From Deltaproteobacteria bacterium (lineage in GTDB: Bacteria; Desulfobacterota; Desulfobacteria; C00003060; C00003106), in the NCBI GenBank assembly GCA_019314005.1, contig JAFDAE010000043.1, positions 1 to 25,949 on the forward strand: a DNA stretch of 25,949 nucleotides, written 5' to 3'. Each line of letters starts with the position of its first letter. The first letter of the stretch is position 1. The position numbers were made by a program, and so were the translations under genes. Shown piece after piece: positions 18,348 through 25,102 of the stretch. The notes under the pieces are model-generated. The model did not search any database. It was not told the origin of the DNA and saw nothing but the letters and a program-made list of their open reading frames with translations.

Positions 18348-18948
18348 AAGGCGCGTCCAACATTTCGGGTTTTACTTTTCGCAAGAAACTTACACAGGAA
18401 ACTGTAAGGATGCCCTCAGTAACCATAACCGGAATATGTGCAAGTACAGCAACCTGGCCGGCTGCAAGAAACGGTTCTCCAGTTGCCAACAGCGCTGTTG
18501 CAACCATAATACATGTTAGGAGTACACTGAAAAAACCACACGAAAACGCTGATGCTACCATGATCCAGGATCTGTTACTTTTTACTCCTTCGCGGAAAAA
18601 GTAGTAGCAGAGTACAGCCGGGATAGCCATATTGCATGTGTTGACACCAAGCGTTGTTAATCCGCCGAACTGAAAAAGGATCGCCTGCAAAGCAACCGCA
18701 AGCAATATGGCCGGGAAGACGGTCCAGCCCAACAACAATCCGGCAACTCCATTCAAAATCATGTGAACGCTGGACAGCCCTATGGGGATATGGATTAACG
18801 AAGCAAGAAAAAAGGCAGAAGCCAACACTGCTACCTTGGGGAGCTTGTTATAATCCATTTTTTTCAAGCCGATACTAACACCGGCAACACATACAGCCGC
18901 TCCCGTGATTAACACGGGCGCTGACAATACCCCTTCGGAAATATGCAT
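18334..18948 (-). CDS. nikM: Nickel/cobalt ECF transporter substrate-binding component (NikM/CbiM)
   Basis: S-component that binds the metal ion. The 204 residues begin MHISEGVLSAPVLITGAAVC, with the strictly conserved Met1-His2 that supplies the N-terminal metal ligand, and continue with the CbiM family pieces HIPIGLSSVHMILNGVAG (metal-site histidines), FQFGGLTTLGVNTCNMAIPA and HIPVMVTEGILT. Six to seven membrane helices are evident. Nickel rather than cobalt is inferred from the neighbouring nikK and nikL and the lack of any cobalamin gene or riboswitch nearby. It lies 121 nt after nikK. Confidence 0.93.
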   Translation of the reverse strand: MHISEGVLSAPVLITGAAVCVAGVSIGLKKMDYNKLPKVAVLASAFFLASLIHIPIGLSSVHMILNGVAGLLLGWTVFPAILLAVALQAILFQFGGLTTLGVNTCNMAIPAVLCYYFFREGVKSNRSWIMVASAFSCGFFSVLLTCIMVATALLATGEPFLAAGQVAVLAHIPVMVTEGILTVSCVSFLRKVKPEMLDAPYVSV

Positions 18949-18988
18949 ATTATCTGCTTTCTAATATAGGAATTAATTGACTATTGAT

Positions 18989-19067
18989 GATTGAAGATTG
19001 ACTATTAAGGGAGCTTCCGCCAATTTTCAATCGACAATCGACAATCGACAATCGACAATCTTCAATC
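18989..19067. repeat. Tandem 7-mers with a 12-bp inverted repeat, nikK-nikM gap
   Basis: CAATCGA is repeated four times exactly (19028-19055) and then degenerates. The last unit CAATCTTCAATC (19056-19067) is the exact complement of GATTGAAGATTG at 18989-19000. The tract fills most of the space between nikK and nikM and probably expands and contracts by slippage. Confidence 0.7.
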
Positions 19068-19069
19068 CC

Positions 19070-19849
19070 CTATTTCATGTCATGGGTTCTTACCCATATC
19101 ACAGCCCCTATCTCCACCGATTTTTCTTCACCGTTGTGTTTTATCTTTTCGTCATCCTCGTTCAGGGCCGCAAACCCCCACCATCCAGCTTTTGGCATTG
19201 CATAGGTAAATACACCATTCTGATCAGCCTTGACGACCTGAGTAATCATCGGGTCTGCAGGCCATTTTACCTTGCTGTCTTTATTGTAATACTCTACTTC
19301 AATTTCCGCATAAGGGACTGGTTTCCCTTTTACTTTTACTATACCCTGAAAGACATTCCCTGTCCATAGCCCATAAGGTCTGGTCAAGGGAACTATTTCT
19401 GTTTTTAGTCCGACTTCTTCGTCCCAACCTTGTTCCATACCGAGGGAATTCACTATTACCTTAGTATAATGGACTATAAAACAATCCTCGGCTGGTTCCC
19501 AATAAGGTTGCGGCTCAACATAAAATATATGGTCCCCCGGGCGCTTGATTTTATAGGTTGCTTCCCACGTGGAAAAGCCTTTTGCCTTTTTCTCCTTAAG
19601 AGTACTCAGTAGATCGTTCCTTTGGCCTTTGATAAACACACCAAACTGGGCAGGCTTTACCATGTTCATATAACCCCCTTCCATGGGGTGTATAAACATG
19701 ACATTTAGAGAAATGTTTTTATTGTCTGATTGAGTAACCATATCATCTGATGGTATGACCATACCAAAGTGGGCGTAACTGGCTGTAATCATGGACAACA
19801 GCATAGTAACAGCGCATAGTATGATTAAAGACATTCTAACCTTTTTCAT
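19070..19849 (-). CDS. nikK: Nickel transport periplasmic component NikK (DUF4198 family)
   Basis: A 259-residue secreted protein of the DUF4198 family, which accompanies nickel and cobalt ECF transporters. The signal peptide [25 protein letters not shown] is followed by mature [12 protein letters not shown], so a histidine would again be at the mature N-terminus. Other family marks are [37 protein letters not shown] and the C-terminal [23 protein letters not shown] lies 6 nt before the ATG. It is the first gene of the nikK-M-L-Q-O operon and probably captures metal in the periplasm and passes it to NikM. No NikR-type operator was recognised upstream. Confidence 0.85.
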   Translation of the reverse strand: MKKVRMSLIILCAVTMLLSMITASYAHFGMVIPSDDMVTQSDNKNISLNVMFIHPMEGGYMNMVKPAQFGVFIKGQRNDLLSTLKEKKAKGFSTWEATYKIKRPGDHIFYVEPQPYWEPAEDCFIVHYTKVIVNSLGMEQGWDEEVGLKTEIVPLTRPYGLWTGNVFQGIVKVKGKPVPYAEIEVEYYNKDSKVKWPADPMITQVVKADQNGVFTYAMPKAGWWGFAALNEDDEKIKHNGEEKSVEIGAVIWVRTHDMK

Positions 19850-19900
19850 TTTTTCCTCCTTTTATTCGAGTCCGGTTGTATCAATTTGTAGCTAACTATA

Positions 19901-19990
19901 AAATAAAAAAACCACGACAGGGATCATCTCATCTTCTGATGAGTCGAGACCTTTGCAAGGGTCTCGATTTGAAACCTTCGTGGTTTATTT
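19901..19990 (-). ncRNA. Three-way-junction hairpin array with U-tract upstream of nikK
   Basis: In minus-strand RNA an outer stem AAACCACGA / UCGUGGUUU (19978-19986 with 19909-19917) encloses two hairpins: UCGAGACC / GGUCUCGA (19960-19967 with 19944-19951) and CUCAUC / GAUGAG (19938-19943 with 19928-19933). The outer stem is followed at once by UUUUUUUAUUU, as in an intrinsic terminator, and nikK starts about 50 nt later. It could be an attenuator or orphan riboswitch of the nickel operon. One inner hairpin is a 20-bp minimal GAGACC repeat, so a repeat-derived bidirectional terminator is the main alternative. Confidence 0.4.
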
Positions 19991-20131
19991 AAAAATTTGC
20001 TTTGGTTGACTTTAAAAAGGCATTTCAATGCCTTATTATAATGAATACCATTAATAGAATAATTTTATTCTGTTGTCAATCCCCTAAGGGTGATTTTGTC
20101 GTGGAATTTCCCGTTCATAAATCGATTGCGC

Positions 20132-20158
20132 TAAACTTTTTGGTTAAAAATCCGATAA
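20132..20158 (+). promoter_or_regulatory. Sigma-28 (FliA) promoter for the hook gene
   Basis: TAAACTTT (20132-20139), 11 nt, TCCGATAA (20151-20158), against the consensus TAAAGTTT-N11-GCCGATAA: two mismatches in 16 with exact spacing. Transcription would start near 20165, about 64 nt before the start codon. Confidence 0.75.
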
Positions 20159-20228
20159 ATAACAATGAGGAGAGGTTTCACTAAAAGGCACTACTTGTCC
20201 AAAAACCAAGGATAAAGGGGAGAGTACG

Positions 20229-21641
20229 ATGATCAACGGAATTTACTCAGCAATATCAGCGTTAAAGGTCTTTGAAAAAAAGTTGGGTACTGCTGCCAAC
20301 AATATAGCCAACGTCAATACTCAGGGATTCAAAGCGAGTCGTGCAAGTTCCCAAGAGGTCTCAACTCAAGATGTGTCTGCTTCTTCAGGGACAGCGCAGG
20401 TGGGGCGAGGTACAACCCTGGGGACAGTTTGCGAAGATTTTTCTCAGGGCTCGTTTGAATCAACCTCTTCAACAACTGACATGGCTATAGGGGGAGATGG
20501 ATTTTTTATAGCCGAAGCGCCGGAAGGAAGAACTTATTATACAAGAGACGGACAATTTAACTTTGATAAAGATGGCACATTTGTTACTACTGCAGGTCAT
20601 GCCATACAGGGATGGCAGATTGATCCGAATACCGGCGGGGCGCAGGGTGCGATTCAAGATATTACTTTAGGTTCATTTACATCTCCTCCGGAAGAGACAA
20701 CCGTCGTAAAAAACATTATCAATCTTAATGCCAACTCAGAGGACAAATCAGTTGGAGTAAACGCCCTTGCAAATGCATGGGATGGAGATAATCCCGCCGG
20801 GGAGTATATGGCTAACAATGCATATGAGTACCAAACATCAACAAAGGTATACGACAGCGTTGGTGCAGCACATGACATTACATCCTATTTTGACAAGACG
20901 GGGACTGATTCTGTGTGGGAATTCATTGTCACCGCAAATCCAGCCGAGGACCTAAGACCCGGCGCTACAGGTGATAACCTCGGTTTATTGGCTCGGGGGA
21001 CCTTAACGTTTAACAATTCCGGCGCTGTATCGGATATGACTATGGATATTAATGACGGGGCCGGCAACTGGACATCTCAAAATGTCGCTACGGACCTTAA
21101 AAATGGCCATTTTACTTTTAATCCTGACTTCTTGGGCGCAACGGACGGCTCGACCGAAATGTCGATTCGGCTCGATTTTGGTTCTTTTTATAATGGTTCT
21201 TCATGGGTTAATGATGCATCTTCATCAACACAGTATTCTGCTTCATCCAATACTGTCTATTCGTCTGCCGACGGATATGGGTCCGGCGATCTTGAGGCGG
21301 TTGCCGTCAGCACTGACGGTGTGATTACCGGTAGCTACAGCAATGGCCAGGTCATGGGCCTTTATCAGGTGGCGATTGCCAAATTCAATAATCCGCAGGG
21401 ACTTAAAAAAACCGGAAACAATCTTTACACACAGACCAACGAATCAGGCGACGCCATTACCGGCCAGCCAGGGACAAACGGCCTGGGAAGTATTGCACCA
21501 AACGCATTGGAACAATCGAATGTTGACATTGGAAAGGAGTTTGTAAATATAATCTTGATAAAAAGAGGTTTTCAGGCTAATCTTAAAATAATTTCTGCCG
21601 AAGATGAAATGATAGGAGATCTATTGAACATTATTTCGTGA
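20229..21641 (+). CDS. flgE: Flagellar hook protein FlgE
   Basis: Builds the hook, the curved joint between flagellar rod and filament. The ATG at 20229 has GGGGAG 7 nt before it. The 470-residue protein has the rod/hook N-terminal motif MINGIYSAISALKVFEKKLG then ANNIANVNTQGFK, FlgE wording in the N-terminal third (DMAIGGDGFFI, YTRDGQFNFDKDGTFVT), a variable Ser/Thr/Asn-rich middle (FlaE-like D2 domain, about 150-340) and the C-terminal coil SNVDIGKEFVNIILIKRGFQ then ANLKIISAEDEM. It stands alone, without other basal-body genes. It has a FliA-type promoter, which is unusual for a main hook gene, so it may be an accessory or second hook protein. Confidence 0.9.
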   Translation: MINGIYSAISALKVFEKKLGTAANNIANVNTQGFKASRASSQEVSTQDVSASSGTAQVGRGTTLGTVCEDFSQGSFESTSSTTDMAIGGDGFFIAEAPEGRTYYTRDGQFNFDKDGTFVTTAGHAIQGWQIDPNTGGAQGAIQDITLGSFTSPPEETTVVKNIINLNANSEDKSVGVNALANAWDGDNPAGEYMANNAYEYQTSTKVYDSVGAAHDITSYFDKTGTDSVWEFIVTANPAEDLRPGATGDNLGLLARGTLTFNNSGAVSDMTMDINDGAGNWTSQNVATDLKNGHFTFNPDFLGATDGSTEMSIRLDFGSFYNGSSWVNDASSSTQYSASSNTVYSSADGYGSGDLEAVAVSTDGVITGSYSNGQVMGLYQVAIAKFNNPQGLKKTGNNLYTQTNESGDAITGQPGTNGLGSIAPNALEQSNVDIGKEFVNIILIKRGFQANLKIISAEDEMIGDLLNIIS

Positions 21642-21653
21642 CATAAAAGAGCA

Positions 21654-22085
21654 ATGGTTATAACCGACGATAAAACCATCCAGGACATCTTAAAAGCGAG
21701 CAAAAACATTGCGGTGGTAGGATTAAGCCCAAAACCTCATCGTGATTCGTTTCTGGTGGCCCATTACATGCAGGAACAGGGCTACCGTATTATCCCTGTT
21801 CGCCCCAAGGCAAAGGAGATCCTTGGAGAAATTGTCTACCCTGATTTAACCCATATACCCAACCCCATAGATATTGTTAACGTATTCAGAGCTCCGGATA
21901 AGATAATGCCTGTGGCTGAAGAAGCTGTTAAAGTCAAACCGAAGATGTTTTGGATGCAGCTTGGGATTGAAAATAATGATGCCGCACGGTTATTGGCCGA
22001 TGCCGGGGTTACTGTAGTAATGAATAGATGTCTAAAAATCGAACATATGAAAATGCAGGGTAAATACATAGGAACTTCAATTTAA
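21654..22085 (+). CDS. CoA-binding domain protein (YccU family)
   Basis: A single Rossmann-fold domain of 143 residues related to the CoA-binding domain of succinyl-CoA ligase. It starts 12 nt after flgE and shows the nucleotide-binding start NIAVVGLSPKPHRDSFLVAH, then GYRIIPVRPKAKEILGE, VNVFRAPDKIMPVAEEAV, MFWMQLGIEN and the end VVMNRCLKIEHM. These elements are typical of the YccU/CoA_binding_2 family, whose biological role is unclear. The short gap suggests readthrough from flgE, but no functional link to motility is known. The SD is weak (AAGAG). Confidence 0.9.
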   Translation: MVITDDKTIQDILKASKNIAVVGLSPKPHRDSFLVAHYMQEQGYRIIPVRPKAKEILGEIVYPDLTHIPNPIDIVNVFRAPDKIMPVAEEAVKVKPKMFWMQLGIENNDAARLLADAGVTVVMNRCLKIEHMKMQGKYIGTSI

Positions 22086-22155
22086 ACCATTGGATGCCAG
22101 GAAGTAATTACTCGCAAAACGGATTACTTTTGATACTTATTAGCAATAACGTTTT

Positions 22156-22297
22156 GAGACCTTTGCATAATGCGACATTTTTCCGTCAGGCAAGGAAGGT
22201 GAAAAATTTAACCGGAAGAATACATTGGGTATTTTGAGGATTCAATTTTGAAGCCTGACGCCGCATCACGGGGAAATGGCAGTTATGCAAAGGTCTC
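22156..22297. repeat. 142-bp palindromic MITE-like element (copy A)
   Basis: The ends GAGACCTTTGCATAA (22156-22170) and TTATGCAAAGGTCTC (22283-22297) are perfect inverted repeats. Inside, CGTCAGG (22184-22190) is inverted near 22254-22260, and the centre GAATAC..GTATTT forms a further arm. GTTTT flanks both sides (22151-22155 and 22298-22302), a 5-bp target duplication. No ORF is inside, so movement would need a transposase from elsewhere. Confidence 0.85.
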
Positions 22298-22355
22298 GTT
22301 TTCATGTGCAACATTAAACAACTAAATAGCGGTTACAGCACAGCTTAGTACTATT

Positions 22356-23192
22356 ATGGGGTTTCAACATTCTTTTATGGTAGAGTCATATGCAATGACT
22401 GATGTCGGCAAGGTGCGTTCCGGCAATGAAGATGATTTTGTAATAGACGACACGTGCGGTGTGTATGTTGTATCAGACGGCATGGGAGGCCATCAGGCCG
22501 GAGAAGTTGCCAGTCAGCTTGTGGTAACTACCATTCGGGACTACATAAAACAATACAGGCTTGGAGAGAGGAATGAAAAGCTGTTGCGGGCCAATTATGA
22601 CAGCACTCTTTCCGAACCTGCAAATATAGTGTACAGCGGTATCAAGCTGGCCAATAAGATTGTTTTTAATATGTCGCAGAGAAAGGCCAATTGCAAGGGG
22701 ATGGGCGCAACCGCGGTGGCACTTGCGGTTTTTGACGATAGAATTATAACAGCAAATGTAGGAGATAGCAGGATCTATTTGATAAGAGGAAATAATATAG
22801 AATGCCTTTCCAGCGACCATACGTTAGCGTATGATCAACTACGCGAAGAACTTATCCGGGAAGATGAGTTTGAGAATTCGCCTTATAAACATGTACTGAC
22901 TCGTGCCGTTGGTGTGGAGGATAATGTAGAACCGGAGGTCTGTGAGTTTCAGGCCTTGCCTGGTGACCGTTTTCTCCTATGCTCGGACGGGTTGACCAAT
23001 ATGGTGGATGACTCCAAAATTTTGGAGGTTGTGACTCATCAAAATATACCTGAAAAAATATGTCGTAAACTTGTTGGAATAGCCAATAAAAATGGGGGCC
23101 TTGACAATATCACAGTACTATTGCTACATTTTGTTAATGGACAGTTTTATTGGCTTCGTTCTTTATTTTCTAAATTACTTCGGAGGGGTTGA
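22356..23192 (+). CDS. PP2C-type Ser/Thr protein phosphatase
   Basis: Metal-dependent phosphatase of the PPM family (Stp/PrpC type), cytoplasmic, 278 residues. The conserved aspartate motifs are all there: DVGKVRSGNEDDF, VVSDGMGGHQAGE, GMGATAVALAVF, ITANVGDSRIYLIR, LLCSDGLTNMV and the terminal GGLDNITVLLL. A hydrophobic-basic tail (FYWLRSLFSKLLRRG) follows the catalytic domain. The first ATG is used, but ATGs at 22377 and 22395 would also keep the domain, since no SD is convincing. Its stop lies 2 nt before the start of the FHA gene. FHA proteins read phosphothreonine, so the two act in one phospho-signalling switch; no kinase gene is in the window. Confidence 0.94.
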   Translation: MGFQHSFMVESYAMTDVGKVRSGNEDDFVIDDTCGVYVVSDGMGGHQAGEVASQLVVTTIRDYIKQYRLGERNEKLLRANYDSTLSEPANIVYSGIKLANKIVFNMSQRKANCKGMGATAVALAVFDDRIITANVGDSRIYLIRGNNIECLSSDHTLAYDQLREELIREDEFENSPYKHVLTRAVGVEDNVEPEVCEFQALPGDRFLLCSDGLTNMVDDSKILEVVTHQNIPEKICRKLVGIANKNGGLDNITVLLLHFVNGQFYWLRSLFSKLLRRG

Positions 23193-23194
23193 TA

Positions 23195-23911
23195 GTGGCA
23201 AAGCTAGTCTTAAAATTTAAGGACGTTGAAATAAGAACATATCCCTTCACAAAATCAGGCATAACCGTTGGACGCAATGAGGATAATGATATTGTCGTCA
23301 GTAACATGGCGGTTTCCGGGTATCATGCCAAACTCGATACGGTGGGAAATAATTTTTTCCTGACTGATTTGCAGAGTATGAACGGGACTTATCTCAATGA
23401 TCGCAAGATTGTGAGCACTAAACTGTCGAATAAAGATAAGATCACTATTGGAAAACATATCATTGAATTCTATATGGAGGATGCAGAGCAAAAAAAGAGT
23501 GATGCCACATCAGAGTTTGATCAGACCATGTATTTGGATACCCAGAAAGCCAAGGAGTTACGGGCTAAATCTAAAGGGCCTAAAGAGAGCCAGAAAAGGG
23601 CTGTTGTCGCTCAAGTGAAGCAACGGACAGGCGTCATTACATTTATATCCGGCGGCGAAGGAGAGATTGTACTTAAAAAGAAGTTGATCAAGATAGGTAA
23701 AGATGAGACCTGTGATATTATAGTTTCCGGAATGTTTGTTGCTGGTACCGCGGCTACCATTAGCCTCAGGCCGTCGGGTTATGCTATCACCTTTGCCGGC
23801 GGCATGGCCAAATTAAAAGTTAACGGCAAGACAGTCAAGGATAGCGTATTCCTAAAAGAATTCGATATGATTGAATTAGGCTCTGCCAAGATGCAATTTT
23901 ATATCAAGTAA
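23195..23911 (+). CDS. FHA-domain phosphopeptide-binding protein
   Basis: A 238-residue cytoplasmic protein. The GTG at 23195 is chosen because GGAGGGG ends 6 nt before it; a TTG at 23189 overlaps that SD. The N-terminal FHA domain (about 5-95) has the canonical GRNEDNDIVVSNMAVSGYHA (Gly-Arg and Ser-x-x-His) and NGTYLNDRKI. A charged linker (about 95-150) contains FDQTMYLDT, with a Thr in a TxxL-type setting that could be a kinase target. The C-terminal half looks like a second FHA fold (KIGKDETCDIIVSGMFV, KLKVNGKTV) but lacks the arginine and histidine, so it is probably structural. It is coupled to the PP2C gene. Confidence 0.9.
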   Translation: MAKLVLKFKDVEIRTYPFTKSGITVGRNEDNDIVVSNMAVSGYHAKLDTVGNNFFLTDLQSMNGTYLNDRKIVSTKLSNKDKITIGKHIIEFYMEDAEQKKSDATSEFDQTMYLDTQKAKELRAKSKGPKESQKRAVVAQVKQRTGVITFISGGEGEIVLKKKLIKIGKDETCDIIVSGMFVAGTAATISLRPSGYAITFAGGMAKLKVNGKTVKDSVFLKEFDMIELGSAKMQFYIK

Positions 23912-24210
23912 GGATAATTATAAAAAAATCTGACCCCTTCTCACCTACAGGACCAATCCCACGTTAGCAAATTCTATTTTGAACAGAGATAAGTAAGCAT
24001 TGCTAATGCCTTTCTGTACAGTTTTTTATTGCAAATCTTGATCGAAATCTTAATTCATTATCATGATTTCCTATTTGACTTCTCCTCTGTTTTGATGAAA
24101 AGTTGCTCAGAAAATTATTTGTTTGTTGCCGGTTGCTTATTTTTTGCGAAGGACTACGGACCACTGACAACGAACATCGAAGATTTTAGACATAAGGAGA
24201 CTACGTCATT
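23912..24210. other. Intergenic region FHA-yedF
   Basis: AT-rich, without a gene. A loose inverted pair TTAGCAA / TTGCTAA surrounds 23964-24012. The only frame (24029-24214) has no SD and resembles nothing. A yedF promoter should be here but no clear box was found. Confidence 0.4.
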
Positions 24211-24807
24211 ATGAAGGAACTCGATTGCAGAGGCCTTGCCTGTCCAAGTCCGGTATTGAAAACCAAAGAACTGGTTGACTCTGGTGCACATGAAATTTCA
24301 GTGCTTGTCGATAACGAGGCGGCAAAGGAGAATGTCTCGCGTTTTCTGGTCAACCAGGGTTTTGATGTAACGATTGAAGCCGGCTCAGGCGGTTTCATGG
24401 TCATTGCTGTCAAGCAGAAAGAATGTGAGACCTGCCGGGTCATGTCCGATGCAGAACTTGGTGCGGAAGCCAAAAAAATTACGGTAATGGTGACTACTAA
24501 CCGCATGGGGTTCGGAGACAATGAGCTGGGATTAAAGTTAATGATCAATTTCCTGGCGACCTTAAAGGAAATGGGCAAAGACCTATGGTGCCTGATATTT
24601 GTCAACAACGGAGTCAAACTTACCATTGAAGGCGCCGAGTCCCTTACAACGATTAAAGAGCTGGAGCGCTCAGGGGTGCGTGTAATGGTCTGTGGCACCT
24701 GTCTTGACCACTTCAATTTGCTTGATAAAAAACAGGCAGGAGAGACGACCAATATGCTCGATATTGTAACCAGCCTTCAGATCTCAGACAAGGTAATCAA
24801 TTTATAA
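24211..24807 (+). CDS. yedF: Sulfurtransferase-like selenium metabolism protein YedF
   Basis: A 198-residue, two-domain protein. The N-terminal TusA/SirA-type domain (about 1-70) has the hallmark MKELDCRGLACPSPVLKTKE with the Cys-Pro-x-Pro motif, where the cysteine carries sulfur or selenium. The C-terminal DsrE-like domain (about 88-198) contains TTNRMGFGDNELGLKLMINF and VRVMVCGTCLDHF. Two more cysteines (ECETC) lie in the linker. This fused form matches the YedF family that often accompanies selD in selenium-using anaerobes; no selD is within the window. GGAG lies 10 nt before the ATG. It is transcribed alone. Confidence 0.9.
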   Translation: MKELDCRGLACPSPVLKTKELVDSGAHEISVLVDNEAAKENVSRFLVNQGFDVTIEAGSGGFMVIAVKQKECETCRVMSDAELGAEAKKITVMVTTNRMGFGDNELGLKLMINFLATLKEMGKDLWCLIFVNNGVKLTIEGAESLTTIKELERSGVRVMVCGTCLDHFNLLDKKQAGETTNMLDIVTSLQISDKVINL

Positions 24808-24860
24808 AATTTTTTATAGCCATTACCTCTCGCAGACAGTTAACCATACCTGAGCTTATT

Positions 24861-24885
24861 CCCAAATTATTCGTGAATAATCCGC
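24861..24885. repeat. Joined terminal repeats related to the 7632-7896 element
   Basis: CCCAAATTATTCGTGAATAATCCG-type sequence, a palindrome around ATTATTCGTGAATAAT. It equals the two outer ends of the composite repeat at 7632-7896 fused directly, which would be the minimal form of that family. Confidence 0.5.
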
Positions 24886-24902
24886 GATAGCTTTCATACA
24901 CA

Positions 24903-24934
24903 ACCCCCCCTCACCCGGTGGGGTGGGGTGGGGG
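24903..24934. other. C-run/G-run hairpin
   Basis: CCCCCCCTCACCC faces GGGGTGGGGTGGGGG across a 3-nt turn. It can fold as a very GC-rich hairpin, and the G-side has runs compatible with a G-quadruplex. It lies after yedF and about 30 bp before the chemoreceptor promoter, so it may end yedF transcription. Confidence 0.5.
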
Positions 24935-24965
24935 AATATGATTAAAAAAATTGGTGTTTTTTGTG

Positions 24966-24992
24966 TAAAGTTTTTTCGGCCGGTACCGATGA
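24966..24992 (+). promoter_or_regulatory. Sigma-28 (FliA) promoter for the chemoreceptor
   Basis: TAAAGTTT (24966-24973) is a perfect sigma-28 -35 box. After exactly 11 nt comes ACCGATGA (24985-24992) against GCCGATAA. Transcription would start near 25000 with a leader of about 100 nt that can form a GGCCCT/AGGGCC hairpin. Confidence 0.75.
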
Positions 24993-25102
24993 AGATCAAT
25001 AATGGCCTTAGGCCCTTATCAGGGCCCCGGTTTTCCCGGGATAGCCGTCCTGTCATAAAATACGCGATCAAACATATGGGAACAAGGAGAGGAAAATAAA
25101 AA

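Noticed and set aside
19028..19067. CRISPR-like array
   Set aside because: The units are 7 bp in direct tandem without spacers; it is a simple tandem repeat.
19850..19910. NikR operator upstream of nikK
   Set aside because: GTTAGCTAC...GATACAAC is only a loose inverted pair and does not match the known NikR palindrome.
19936..19975. Hammerhead-ribozyme-like CTGATGA ... stem ... GAAAC on the plus strand
   Set aside because: CTGATGA is itself buried in the CTCATC/GATGAG hairpin, stem II is asymmetric (one base on one side, three on the other), the C before GAAA is missing and no stem I or NUH cleavage site fits.
24975..25102. Possible c-di-GMP riboswitch in the chemoreceptor leader
   Set aside because: The leader has GGCCCT/AGGGCC and CCGG hairpins but none of the conserved GEMM core segments.
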